Source of the DNA: Candidatus Cloacimonadota bacterium | GTDB lineage: Bacteria > Cloacimonadota > Cloacimonadia > Cloacimonadales > GCA-2742885 | Reading direction: 5' to 3' | NCBI GenBank assembly: GCA_002742885.1 | Contig: PDOO01000038.1 | Coordinates: forward strand, 1 to 53,902 | DNA length: 53,902 nucleotides | Shown: piece by piece, positions 24,787 through 34,333 of the stretch | How positions within the stretch are numbered: position 1 is the stretch's first letter | Layout: each line of letters opens with the position of its first letter | The notes under the pieces: generated by a model | What the model was told of the DNA's origin: nothing | The model's database searches: none | Seen by the model: the letters and a program-made list of their open reading frames with translations, nothing else | Position numbers and translations under genes: made by a program

Positions 24787-25373
24787 TGATATTCGTAAAA
24801 TTTATTCTTTTTCCGCTGATTAACGGATTAACGGTTTTTTTGTTTTTATGGATTATAAAGTATATTTTATTTTTCCCGAGGAAAGAGGTAAGGATCGGAG
24901 GACATAGGATTCCGTTTACTCCGGGAATTATTCGCAGACTTCACAACAGATACGTTAAATCGGTTTTCAGACTTTTTTTCTCATATTTTGAATTTGCCTC
25001 ATTGGAAGACGATAAAGAATCTTTTATTTATAAGTGGGAAGAAAAGGTTTACGGTAAAACTTGGGATAAATTTGAGTTTGTGGAAGATTGGCGTTGGGTT
25101 CCTTACTTTTTGAAATTAAAAATTCGGGAGCTTTCGTCTCAGTTTGCTTATGAAGTTGCCAGACAGTTTTTCCGAAACTTTATTCCGCATTTGGCGGAAC
25201 AATATGCTGTTGCCTCTAAAGTTGACTCTATCCGAAGTTATATGGAACCTGATGTTTTTTTATCTTATTTCAATAAATACGTTTACCGTAAGTTGGTTTG
25301 GATTTTGACAGGATTGGCTGTTTTAAACGGTATTGCCAATATGTTTATATTTGCGGTTACTTTATTTTTCTGA
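24786..25373 (+). CDS. DUF445-like membrane protein
   Basis: A 195-residue protein with an N-terminal transmembrane segment (about 5-28), a soluble middle and a C-terminal hydrophobic segment (about 170-193). The motif FFPRKEVRIGGHRIPFTPGII right after the first helix is the pattern that opens DUF445 family proteins. The protein is short for that family and lacks a repeated second half, so it is a reduced or divergent member. Its ATG overlaps the TPM gene stop by one base, implying co-translation. Function unknown. Confidence 0.55.
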   Translation: MIFVKFILFPLINGLTVFLFLWIIKYILFFPRKEVRIGGHRIPFTPGIIRRLHNRYVKSVFRLFFSYFEFASLEDDKESFIYKWEEKVYGKTWDKFEFVEDWRWVPYFLKLKIRELSSQFAYEVARQFFRNFIPHLAEQYAVASKVDSIRSYMEPDVFLSYFNKYVYRKLVWILTGLAVLNGIANMFIFAVTLFF

Positions 25374-25381
25374 GAGGGCTT

Positions 25382-26659
25382 ATGAAAAAATCAATCTTAT
25401 TTTTAATCATTTTATCTGCTTCAAGCTTGTTTGCCGATTCGGTAAGGCACGTTTACAATCTTGAATATTTTATGAAATGCGGATTTACTGAATCAAACCG
25501 GATAAAACAGGAAATGCTGAAAAATAAAAATGCCGAGGATATGCGCAGAAACGCCTTGTATAATTTTTTGCCCGATGCTTCTCTTTTCGGAGGCTCTTCT
25601 TTTAATTACAACGATCCGAGTTCTAGGCAATACGATAACGGTTTGCGAGGATACGGAACTCACTCCAACAGCGCCGGAATATCGGTAAGCAAATCTTTCT
25701 CGTCGGCAGATGAAACTATTTTCGGTTATTTGCGCAGCAATTATGATATGCAAAGAAGAAACTTAGACTTTGAGACAGCTAAACAGGAGTTGGCTTATAA
25801 GATTCTAAAGGATTTTACAGGTGTCTTAAAATTGCAAAAATCGGTAGAAATAAGTACAGAAAATTTAAAACTCAGAAAAAAAATTAATGACGAAACAAAA
25901 ATTCTTTATGAAACAGGAAGGAAGTCTTTATTGGATTTGCGGCAAAGTAAAATTTATCTTTTGGATGCCGAAATAAATCTTGCCGATATTAAATTAAGTT
26001 TGAAAAAAAGCAGAGAAAATTTTTTTAATTTTTTAATGACGGAAGATAACGGCAGTCTTTTTGTCGAGCCTGAATTCCCGAATGATGATTATGAATTTAT
26101 TTACAAAGAAAACAACTGGCTTGCCGGATTGGATATTGACGGCAAGAAAACAGAGCTGAATTTGTTGCAAAGAAAAATAGAACTTTTTCCCCGTTTGTCT
26201 TTTTCTCTTAATTGGAGTAAAAGCGCTTCGGAAACTTACGAAAATAATTTATTGGAAACCGAGAGGTACGGCTCGTCTTACGGTTGGAATTTCAGAATTT
26301 CTTATCCCGTTTTTTCTCTCTTGCAAAATCATACGTCTTACAGAATACAAAAAAGAAATTACCGCTCTTTTCTTTTGGATCGGGATAAGGCTAAGAAAGA
26401 TCATAAGTTGAAATTTAAACATCTTGCCGAAGAATACGAAATTCTTAAAGAAACTTATAAATCTGCTCTTCAAAAGAAAAAGCTGGCGGAGGAAAATCTA
26501 AAGACGGCGACGGAAAAATATAATCTCGGTTCTGTTTCTTTGACTGATCTTGATAAATCGTCAATTGAGGCTTTAAATTCCGAATATTCGGTTATTGCCA
26601 AATTTTACGATCTTATTTTGAAACGGGAAGAAATAAAACTTCATATATCGGAAAAATAA
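25382..26659 (+). CDS. TolC family outer-membrane efflux protein
   Basis: A 425-residue protein with a signal peptide (about 1-21, ending SSLFA), then long amphipathic helices alternating with short strands as in TolC-type channels. Two homologous halves can be made out: ILKDFTGVLKLQKSVEISTENL with ETGRKSLLDLRQSKIYLLDAEINL, and LAEENLKTATEKYNLGSVSLTDLDKSSIEALNSEY. TolC trimers connect periplasmic adaptor proteins to the outside. Start ATG at 25382 is preceded by GAGAGGG; an in-frame ATG at 25298 lies in the upstream gene. A membrane fusion protein is encoded 3.5 kb on, separated by a histidine kinase gene. Confidence 0.85.
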   Translation: MKKSILFLIILSASSLFADSVRHVYNLEYFMKCGFTESNRIKQEMLKNKNAEDMRRNALYNFLPDASLFGGSSFNYNDPSSRQYDNGLRGYGTHSNSAGISVSKSFSSADETIFGYLRSNYDMQRRNLDFETAKQELAYKILKDFTGVLKLQKSVEISTENLKLRKKINDETKILYETGRKSLLDLRQSKIYLLDAEINLADIKLSLKKSRENFFNFLMTEDNGSLFVEPEFPNDDYEFIYKENNWLAGLDIDGKKTELNLLQRKIELFPRLSFSLNWSKSASETYENNLLETERYGSSYGWNFRISYPVFSLLQNHTSYRIQKRNYRSFLLDRDKAKKDHKLKFKHLAEEYEILKETYKSALQKKKLAEENLKTATEKYNLGSVSLTDLDKSSIEALNSEYSVIAKFYDLILKREEIKLHISEK

Positions 26660-26675
26660 ATTATGCGGAGCTTAA

Positions 26676-29600
26676 ATGCAAATATTTAAAGATTTTGTGC
26701 TGATTATCGGTCAATTTATTTTAATCATTAAAGAATCAGGAGTTGCTATTCAAATATTATCCGGAACATTTTTGTTTCTGTTTCTTGTTTTGATTATCGT
26801 CAGTATAAGGTTAAGATTGCGTCTAAAAAAAAGTTGCGAACAATCGTTTATTGAAAACAGCAAATTAAAAAAAGATAATTCTCTTTACCGAAGGAAGATA
26901 AGGACTCTTAATTTTAATTATGAGGAATTGGCCGGAAAATTAAAAAAAGAGACTGTTAATAATAATGATTTTTCGGCTCGCATGGCAGCTTATTTTGAAA
27001 ATTTAGTCGGTCAGGTTTGGGTCTTCAATACCGAAGAAACTTTAATCTATTGCTCGGGATTTTCTTGTCCCCGGTTTTCTGTTATAAAGGAAAAAGCCGT
27101 CGGAATGTCTATAGACGATTTATTGGTCGGAAAATGCTCGGAACTTGCTGATTTGATTAAAAACAGCCTTAAAACAGGGGCGAAAATAGAGAAACGGACG
27201 GTTACTTTTTTGTGTGGAAATGAACAATATTCTTTACTGGTAAATATCAATCCTTTCAATATTAACAGCAACATGAGAGAAGGAGTTGTCGCGCATGTTC
27301 TTGATTATTCTTTGATTGCCGAAAAAGTTAATATTTTTGAAAGCATAATGAATAACGATTCTGAATTAATTATTATTTACCGAAAAGACGGAATTCTTTT
27401 TGCAAACGAAACATTTGCGAAAATTTCGGAGTATTCTGCATCTGAATTGAAAATGATGAGATTGGAGGAGCTTTTTAAAGCAGATATTATCGCCGAAAAA
27501 AATGAACTTTCGCACAACGGCAATATTAAAGACATAATCAACGACGATTCTGCGGAAAATGTTGAAAAAATAAACAACGGCAATTCCGGGGAAAATATCT
27601 GTGACGCATCGAAAGAAGATAATTCTCCGGATAAATCTGCTTACCTTTTTCCGGACGGTTATGAATATGAAAAAGAGGTAATGCTTAAAAGAAAATATGG
27701 AATTAATATTCCCGTAAAGGTTATATCAAAAAAAATATTTTATAAAAATCAAGTTACCGGCATGATGGTGATTTCAAAAGAATCGATAACAAATATGTCT
27801 GCATCAGAAGAAAGTATTTCAGATGCGGTTTTCAGATGTCTTTTGGATAGGATAGATGAAGGTATTTTGATTATAAATAAAGAAAATATCATTACTCATG
27901 TAAGTGATTTTTTTGAATCTTTGGTCTCTTTAAAAAAAGCTGGAATTAAAGGTAAAAATATTTTTGATTTAACAGATAGAATCAATAGTTTATTCAGTGA
28001 TCCGGCAGACAGCGAAAAATTTATCCGATATTTGAAAAATAAAGAAGATATATTTAATTATCAGTTTGAGTTAAGTAATGAAAAAATAATCAGCGGATCA
28101 TTGATTAACGTCTCTTACGAGAATAGATTTTCGGGAGTTATTTTAATTATAAAAGATATAACCGGGAACGTAAAAAAGGTTCAACAGCTGCAATCTTCGG
28201 TGCAAGATGCGCAAGAATTAAATGAATCAAAATCCATGTTTCTGGCAAATATGAGTCATGAAATACGCACTCCGATGAACGGAATTGCCGGCGTGGCGAA
28301 TTTGATGGAAAAAACAGATTTAACTCCTCAGCAACAACGTTATTTGAATATAATAAAAGCTTCTTCGGATTCTCTTTTGGATATTATAAACGATATTCTT
28401 GATTTTTCCAAGATTGAATCCGGATATATGAAACTTGAAAATATAAAATTTAATTTTTATGATATTATAAACGGAGTTACGGATATTCTTTCTGTTAAAA
28501 CAGGCTCTAAAGATATTGAATTGATCTCTAAAATAAGTCCCGAAGTTCCCAAATTTATTTTTGGCGATCCTACTCGGATAAGACAAATTTTGATTAATTT
28601 GGGAAATAATGCCCTTAAATTTACGGAAAAAGGTTATATTGCTTTTAAGGTCAGAACTGATCGCAAGAACGAAGATTTTATCAGCTTAAAGCTGGAGGTT
28701 GAGGATACCGGAATCGGAATAAAACCGGATAAAGTGGATACGATTTTCAGCAATTTCAGACAAGAAGACGACCATACCTCAAGAAAATACGGAGGAACCG
28801 GGTTAGGTTTGTCAATTTCAGAAAAACTGGTTAAAATGATGGGAGGTTCTATTTGGGTTGAAAGTCAAGTCGGCGTCGGATCAACTTTTCATTTTACCTT
28901 GAAATTGCAAAATGCCGAAACCGAATCAAGCGAAAAAATTCGGTCCGTATTTCAAGACCGCAATTTTAAAATACTTGTGGCAACGGAGAGCAAAAAATCA
29001 GGCGAACCCATTTGCGAGATGCTTGATTATTACGGATTTAATACTTTCAGTGTTGACGATCCCGAAAAATTGGAAGATATGCTGTTGGAGGAAGCAAGAA
29101 ATAACTCGGCATTTAATATCGCATTGACCGATACTTTTGAAGGCAAGGTTAAATTTGATAATTTAATTCAAATATTGAGACTTTATCCCGAGTTGGAAGA
29201 GCTTAAAATAATTCCTATGGTTGATTTAAAATCAGGTATTTCTCTTGATTACCTGGAAAGTCTTGAAACGGACGGCTTCATCAGTAAACCTTTTAAAGCT
29301 TCCGATATTTTGCATGCGATAGCAAACGCTTCGGATATTAAAGAATTGGCGATAACAGACATAAGTTTTGACGACATAAAAGAAGACGCTTCTTTTGAAA
29401 TAGAAAATCTTAAAATTTTGTTGGCTGAAGATAATCAGATAAATCAAGGAATTATTACGGAAATATTGACTTCTTGCGGTCATGAAGTAGTGTGCGCAGA
29501 AAACGGAAAAGAGGTTTTGGAAAAAATCAATCCCGATTTCGATTTGGTGCTTATGGATATTCAAATGCCTGTAATGAACGGCTTGGAAGCAACTTTAAAA

Positions 29601-30152
29601 ATCAGACAAGTTCCGGAATACGATAAAATTCCCGTGGTTGCTTTGAGCGCCGATGTATTTGACGAAGACAAAAAGAAATGTTCCGAAGCCGGCATGAACG
29701 GATTCTTGGCAAAGCCCATTGAAATTAAACAATTGAGCTCTGTATTGGCAAAAGTAAGCAACGGAGAAGAAATATCGGTTCAAAGAGAACGAGGAGAGGA
29801 AATAAAAATGGACATTAATATGGAACATATTTATAATTCCTTGGGCGATAATCATAAAATTATTCTCAAGACATTTGAATTAATAGACCAAAAATTGCCG
29901 GTTACCATGAAAGAGATGAGAAAGGCTGTTGCCGATAAAAATGCCGGAGCTGTACAAATGTCGGCTCACAGCATCAAAGGATTTATTAATTATTTCGATT
30001 TTACGGAACTGAAACAATTGATTTTGAATATGGAAAAAGCCGGGAGAAATTCCGATATTAAAAAAGCAAAGCAGATTATGATTGATCTGGAGCCCGTTGT
30101 AAAAGAGTTTGCCGGAGCCTTAAAAATGAAAATTTCTGAATTGACAAGCTGA
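26676..30152 (+). CDS. Hybrid sensor histidine kinase (PAS x3, HisKA, HATPase, REC x2, Hpt)
   Basis: A 1158-residue membrane kinase. N-terminal hydrophobic segments (about 5-20 and 27-47) anchor it; three PAS-like regions follow (about 105-215, 220-370, 390-495). The HisKA domain has NMSHEIRTP with phospho-acceptor H528; HATPase boxes are NLGNNALKF (641-649), DTGIGI (677-682) and GGTGLGLS (706-713). The first receiver (about 765-882) lacks the usual acidic pair and looks degenerate, with D819. The second (911-1028) is intact (E918/D919, D961, K1013). A C-terminal Hpt domain carries SAHSIKG with H1098. This is a complete phosphorelay missing only the final response regulator, which is not adjacent. 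It starts 16 bases after the TolC-family gene. Confidence 0.92.
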   Translation: MQIFKDFVLIIGQFILIIKESGVAIQILSGTFLFLFLVLIIVSIRLRLRLKKSCEQSFIENSKLKKDNSLYRRKIRTLNFNYEELAGKLKKETVNNNDFSARMAAYFENLVGQVWVFNTEETLIYCSGFSCPRFSVIKEKAVGMSIDDLLVGKCSELADLIKNSLKTGAKIEKRTVTFLCGNEQYSLLVNINPFNINSNMREGVVAHVLDYSLIAEKVNIFESIMNNDSELIIIYRKDGILFANETFAKISEYSASELKMMRLEELFKADIIAEKNELSHNGNIKDIINDDSAENVEKINNGNSGENICDASKEDNSPDKSAYLFPDGYEYEKEVMLKRKYGINIPVKVISKKIFYKNQVTGMMVISKESITNMSASEESISDAVFRCLLDRIDEGILIINKENIITHVSDFFESLVSLKKAGIKGKNIFDLTDRINSLFSDPADSEKFIRYLKNKEDIFNYQFELSNEKIISGSLINVSYENRFSGVILIIKDITGNVKKVQQLQSSVQDAQELNESKSMFLANMSHEIRTPMNGIAGVANLMEKTDLTPQQQRYLNIIKASSDSLLDIINDILDFSKIESGYMKLENIKFNFYDIINGVTDILSVKTGSKDIELISKISPEVPKFIFGDPTRIRQILINLGNNALKFTEKGYIAFKVRTDRKNEDFISLKLEVEDTGIGIKPDKVDTIFSNFRQEDDHTSRKYGGTGLGLSISEKLVKMMGGSIWVESQVGVGSTFHFTLKLQNAETESSEKIRSVFQDRNFKILVATESKKSGEPICEMLDYYGFNTFSVDDPEKLEDMLLEEARNNSAFNIALTDTFEGKVKFDNLIQILRLYPELEELKIIPMVDLKSGISLDYLESLETDGFISKPFKASDILHAIANASDIKELAITDISFDDIKEDASFEIENLKILLAEDNQINQGIITEILTSCGHEVVCAENGKEVLEKINPDFDLVLMDIQMPVMNGLEATLKIRQVPEYDKIPVVALSADVFDEDKKKCSEAGMNGFLAKPIEIKQLSSVLAKVSNGEEISVQRERGEEIKMDINMEHIYNSLGDNHKIILKTFELIDQKLPVTMKEMRKAVADKNAGAVQMSAHSIKGFINYFDFTELKQLILNMEKAGRNSDIKKAKQIMIDLEPVVKEFAGALKMKISELTS

Positions 30153-30210
30153 ACGCAGTTTTTTTTGTGAACAAAATCAGAAGAATCTTTAAATTTTAAA
30201 CGGAGAATAA

Positions 30211-31311
30211 ATGAAAAAAACAGTAATCGGCATTTTGATTATTTTATCGGTTTTGATTGTCGGAGGCATTTTTGTCTCAAAAAATAAAAAAATGAAATTT
30301 AATTCAGGGAAAAAAAAGGCAGAAAAGGTAAGAAAGAAAAAAGTTGAACGAGGAGATATTACGGTTAAATTGGAAGAAACCGGAGAAATTCAGCCGATCC
30401 GAAAAATTCAAATAAAATCGAAGGTCGGAGGGAAGATAATTAAGTTTACCGTTGATGAAGGGGATTACGTCCGAGAAGGACAGGTTATAGCCGTGATTGA
30501 ACCCGATTATGAGCAGTCTAAAAGCATAGCTAACATAAAAAGCAGTCTGAAAAGAGCTGAAGTTAATCTGAAAAAAGCTCGTAAAAAATATACTGAAAAT
30601 CAAAAACTTTTTAAACAGAATCTTGTGTCTAAAGATGATCTCGATGACTCCGAAGATGTTATGGAGCAGGCAAAGATTAATTTTGACATTGCGTTTCAAC
30701 AATTCGAATTGACCAAAGAAATAGAAACGGACGGAAATATATCAAAAGTCTATTCCACCGCTTCCGGCACGGTCATAAAAAAGCCAGTGGAAGCCGGCGA
30801 AATGGTTCGGTCTAATTTCGGTTCTTATGCGGAAGGAACGGTTCTTTTGATTATTGCCGATCTCAGGCAAATGGTTGTAAATGCCAATATTAACGAAGTT
30901 GATATTTCCAAAATAAAAAAAGGCATGGATGTTGATATTTTAGTCGATGCTTATCCTTACGAAAAATTTACCGGAAAAATTAAAAAGATTTCGGCAACCG
31001 CCTCAAGAGAAAACAACGTAAAAGTCTTTCCCGTTGAAATAAAAATAAGCGAATTAAACGATAAATTGAAGCCGGGAATGACTGCGAATATTACCATAAT
31101 AGGGGATACCAGAAAAAATATCCTTATGATTCCCGTGAGAGCGGTTTTCAGCGATGAGAACGGAGAAGATATTGTGTATTATGTAGAAAACGATACTATT
31201 GCCGGTTCCTCCAAAATAAAAACGGGAATTAACAATTTTCTTAATGTGGAAATTATAGAAGGTTTAACCGACAGTCAATACGTCTCTTTGCAGGCTCCCT
31301 CAACGGAATAA
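30211..31311 (+). CDS. Periplasmic adaptor (membrane fusion) protein, HlyD/MacA-like
   Basis: A 366-residue adaptor that would bridge an inner-membrane pump and a TolC channel. One N-terminal transmembrane anchor (about 5-23) is followed by a very basic stretch, then a barrel-sandwich (lipoyl) half-motif (GEIQPIRKIQIKSKVGGKI ... VDEGDYVREGQVIAVI), a coiled-coil hairpin (about 100-170), the second lipoyl half (VYSTASGTVIKKPVEAGEMV) and a beta-barrel (LKPGMTANITI). CGGAGAATAA precedes the ATG. No ABC or RND pump gene is adjacent; selA follows 54 bases on. The TolC-family gene upstream of the kinase is the obvious outer-membrane partner. Confidence 0.87.
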   Translation: MKKTVIGILIILSVLIVGGIFVSKNKKMKFNSGKKKAEKVRKKKVERGDITVKLEETGEIQPIRKIQIKSKVGGKIIKFTVDEGDYVREGQVIAVIEPDYEQSKSIANIKSSLKRAEVNLKKARKKYTENQKLFKQNLVSKDDLDDSEDVMEQAKINFDIAFQQFELTKEIETDGNISKVYSTASGTVIKKPVEAGEMVRSNFGSYAEGTVLLIIADLRQMVVNANINEVDISKIKKGMDVDILVDAYPYEKFTGKIKKISATASRENNVKVFPVEIKISELNDKLKPGMTANITIIGDTRKNILMIPVRAVFSDENGEDIVYYVENDTIAGSSKIKTGINNFLNVEIIEGLTDSQYVSLQAPSTE

Positions 31312-31365
31312 ACTCGGATTTTTATTTAACAGATTATTTTATTTATATTTTAACGGAGTTTTCTG

Positions 31366-32778
31366 GTGAAAAAATTTTTTAAAATGTTGCCGTCGGTGGA
31401 TTCTTTGCTGAAAAATGAAGAATTAAAGAAAATTATCGATCTTGCCGGGCGTGATCTGGGCAAAAAAACAATAAAAAAATATCTTGCAACTTACAGAAAT
31501 AGAATTTTGGAAACCGGCGCAGAACCTGATTTGAAACAATTAATTTCTGATATAAAAACATCTCTTGTCAAGAAATCCGGAAAATCATTGAAAAGAGTGA
31601 TAAATTGTTCCGGAGTTATTTTGCATACAAACTTGGGAAGAGCTCCTTTCGGAAAATATATGCTTGACGAAATATCTGAAACAATTTCAGGTTATTGTAA
31701 TCTTGAGTATGATTTGCAAAAAGGAAAACGAGGTCACAGAGACACCCATATTAACGAAATTATTACCGAGATATGCGGAGCTGAACGAGTCGCAATCGTT
31801 AATAACAACGCTGCAGCCGTTTTTTTGATTTTGCATACCTTGGCTTGCGGAAAGGAAGTTATTGTCTCAAGAGGAGAGTTGGTGGAAATAGGCGGTTCTT
31901 TCAGAATTCCCGATATTATGCGTTCAAGCGGAGCAAAGTTGACGGAAGTCGGCACTACGAACAGAACCGGAATTGCCGATTACGAAAATGCGATTACCGA
32001 GAATACTGGATTGATTCTTAAAGTACATCAATCAAATTATTTTATCGGAGGATTTACGGAAGAGGCTTCCTTGAAAGAGTTGGCTGAATTGGGAAAAAGA
32101 AAACATATCCCGTTTGTTTACGATATAGGTTCAGGGCTTATTAACAGACCGGAAAATTTGAAAATTGACGATGAACCTGATGTTAAATCAGCTTTGAGAT
32201 ACGGAGCCGATCTGGTTTGTTTCAGCGGAGATAAGTTGCTTTGCGGTCCTCAGGCGGGAATTATTGTCGGAAAAGAAAAATATATTGAAAAAATATTGCG
32301 TTCTCCTCTTATGAGAGTTTTGAGAGTCGGTAAAATGACTTATGCCGCTTTGCAGACTTCTTTCGATTTATATAAAAACGAAGCCAAACTTCTAAAAGAA
32401 AATCCTGCGTTTGCTTTTTTGAACAGAACAGGCGAAGAAATTAATTTAATTGCAGAAAATTTATCTGAAAAATTGACGAAAAACGGCATAAAAAATTATG
32501 TGGTTAAGACAAAAGGAAAATGCGGAGGCGGAACTTTGCCTGCCGTAAATTTGGATTCCCGGGCGGTAAAGCTTGATTGTTTTCAAGACAATAGAACAGA
32601 GCCGTCTCAGGAATATCTTTTTCATGAATATTTAAGGACTAACGATTTTCCTGTTGTTGCCGTTTTGAAAGAAGGAAATATATATTTTGACATGTTAGCC
32701 GTTGATTCCGATGAAACCGATATTTTGGTTGATGTTATTTGTAATTGGTTCAACAGGCAAAATCAGGACGCAAAATGA
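31366..32778 (+). CDS. selA: L-seryl-tRNA(Sec) selenium transferase
   Basis: Converts seryl-tRNA(Sec) to selenocysteinyl-tRNA(Sec) using selenophosphate, a PLP-dependent step needed to insert selenocysteine at UGA codons. The 470-residue protein carries LPSVDSLL at the start, CSGVILHTNLGRAP (about 81-95), VNNNAAAV, SRGELVEIGGSFRIPDIM, VGTTNRT and the PLP lysine K290 in FSGDKLLCGPQAGII. The start is a GTG at 31366 with CGGAG upstream. selB, selC and selD are not in the window, and I found no gene interrupted by an in-frame UGA here. The stop overlaps the next start as ATGA. Confidence 0.94.
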   Translation: MKKFFKMLPSVDSLLKNEELKKIIDLAGRDLGKKTIKKYLATYRNRILETGAEPDLKQLISDIKTSLVKKSGKSLKRVINCSGVILHTNLGRAPFGKYMLDEISETISGYCNLEYDLQKGKRGHRDTHINEIITEICGAERVAIVNNNAAAVFLILHTLACGKEVIVSRGELVEIGGSFRIPDIMRSSGAKLTEVGTTNRTGIADYENAITENTGLILKVHQSNYFIGGFTEEASLKELAELGKRKHIPFVYDIGSGLINRPENLKIDDEPDVKSALRYGADLVCFSGDKLLCGPQAGIIVGKEKYIEKILRSPLMRVLRVGKMTYAALQTSFDLYKNEAKLLKENPAFAFLNRTGEEINLIAENLSEKLTKNGIKNYVVKTKGKCGGGTLPAVNLDSRAVKLDCFQDNRTEPSQEYLFHEYLRTNDFPVVAVLKEGNIYFDMLAVDSDETDILVDVICNWFNRQNQDAK

Positions 32779-34106
32779 GTTTTTACAGAGATCAAACCGA
32801 ATCGCTTTTCAGGTCTTTGAATATTGATTCCCGTAAATTGGAAGAAGATCTTAAAGCCGGATTGCATTCGGAAGGAATAGAATTTATTGTTAATTCCGGA
32901 ATGACGGAAGTATTGGCTAAATTTGAATCTGCTTTGGATTATTTTTGTGATGAATCCATGGAAAGAATTTCTTATACGGATGATAAAATGTTGCAGGTCT
33001 TGCTGATGTCTCTTCATCATCTGGAACGTTTTGATGATTTTAAACGAGTTCGGGAAAGCTTAAAGGATAAAAATAAAAAAATATACGATTTATATGACGG
33101 GTATGAGGATTTTCAAAAATCAGATAAACAAATTTCCGGTAAATTTATCAAAGTTCGTTATGATAAAAGATTGGAAAATGAAGTCGATTTTTTGTTGAGT
33201 GATCTTGATCAAGTGGAAATGTTTTTGGAAAGATATTGGGACAGGGAACAATTTCCCGATATTTATGTTACCCTTCTGTATTCCTCTAACGGAAATAATT
33301 ATAACCCTTATTTAAAGGAAAGTTTTTTTTCGATAGGTAATTTTTATGCCAGCGAGCATAATAAAACCAAATTATCTAAAATGCTTATTCATGATTTCGT
33401 TAAATTATGCAATATTACTAATGCGGAAGCAGTTTCAGGATTAAGAATATCGGAAGAAGATTTGCCTAATTTTACTTTTCTTGACGAAGGTTACGCATTG
33501 TGGCAGGAAAACGAATACGAAGAAATTCATTCCGGAGCAGCTTTTTATGCGCATAATTGCGCTTACCATATCTTGAAAAATAATTTGATTGAATTCGTCA
33601 GAATCGGAACGGAATGGATGAGCTTTGATCTTTGTAAAAAATATCCCGTTATTCAGGAACTCGGCACTTCCTTTATTTATTTTATTATTGACAGAGTCAG
33701 TCCCCTGAAGGTTTTAAACCTGTTTTCCAAAAATTCTTCCGATGCTAACCTTATTTCGTGGGATGAATATGTTCGTTTTTCTCTGGGTAAGTCGTTTGTC
33801 GAATTACGGGAAGAATGGCGTGATTTTATCTTTGATAAGTTCAAAAATGAGACCAAATCAAGTTATGATATTTTAAGCTATATCAGATTGGAAGAGGAAA
33901 CTGATGAGCATTATTGTTTTTATTATGACTCGAACTCTCCCGTAAAAGGCAGAAATAATGTTTTTGTTTATGACGATCAAGACAAATTACTGGACGTCTG
34001 GGATAAATTCGGCAGGTTGATGGTTGAAAAAAAAGGTAAAACCGAATATCTTACGTTTTATGTCGTTTACAGAAACTTCAGTCAAATCAAAAAATATGAA
34101 TTGTAA
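32775..34106 (+). CDS. Peptidase_MA-like (gluzincin-fold) protein with degenerate active site
   Basis: A 443-residue protein of unknown function. The region about 118-320 follows the layout of peptidase-MA-type metallopeptidases: FIKVRYDKRLENEVDFLL ... PDIYVTLLYS, then where HExxH should stand LIHDFVKL (H206, D207, K210), and 32 residues later FLDEGYALW (E238), matching the glutamate zinc ligand of this fold. Near residues 296-320, GTSFIYFIIDRVSPLKVLNLF resembles the family's helix after the active site. Because the E and second H of HExxH are D and K, it is probably not an active peptidase. It has no signal peptide. Its ATG overlaps the selA stop (ATGA), so translation is coupled to selA. 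Assignment is by pattern only. Confidence 0.5.
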   Translation: MSFYRDQTESLFRSLNIDSRKLEEDLKAGLHSEGIEFIVNSGMTEVLAKFESALDYFCDESMERISYTDDKMLQVLLMSLHHLERFDDFKRVRESLKDKNKKIYDLYDGYEDFQKSDKQISGKFIKVRYDKRLENEVDFLLSDLDQVEMFLERYWDREQFPDIYVTLLYSSNGNNYNPYLKESFFSIGNFYASEHNKTKLSKMLIHDFVKLCNITNAEAVSGLRISEEDLPNFTFLDEGYALWQENEYEEIHSGAAFYAHNCAYHILKNNLIEFVRIGTEWMSFDLCKKYPVIQELGTSFIYFIIDRVSPLKVLNLFSKNSSDANLISWDEYVRFSLGKSFVELREEWRDFIFDKFKNETKSSYDILSYIRLEEETDEHYCFYYDSNSPVKGRNNVFVYDDQDKLLDVWDKFGRLMVEKKGKTEYLTFYVVYRNFSQIKKYEL

Positions 34107-34170
34107 CTTTCGGGAAAATAATATTTTTTTTTAATTTATTGGTTTTTATATATTGAACAACTGATTTTTT

Positions 34171-34196
34171 ACCGGGATATGCTCCCGGTTTTTTTA
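34171..34196 (+). terminator. Rho-independent terminator after the selA-coupled gene
   Basis: A 7-bp perfect stem ACCGGGA / TCCCGGT with a 5-base loop, followed by seven T. It ends the transcript that includes selA. Confidence 0.92.
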
Positions 34197-34333
34197 TTTG
34201 CCGAATTAACTTATCGGCAAACCTTATATTCAACTTTATCGGTTTAATTTTTATATCGCATATTTTTTTTGCCTTTAAATATTTTTCTGTTATTGTCGCA
34301 TTTGTCTCCTGTTTTCAAATGATAATATATCTC

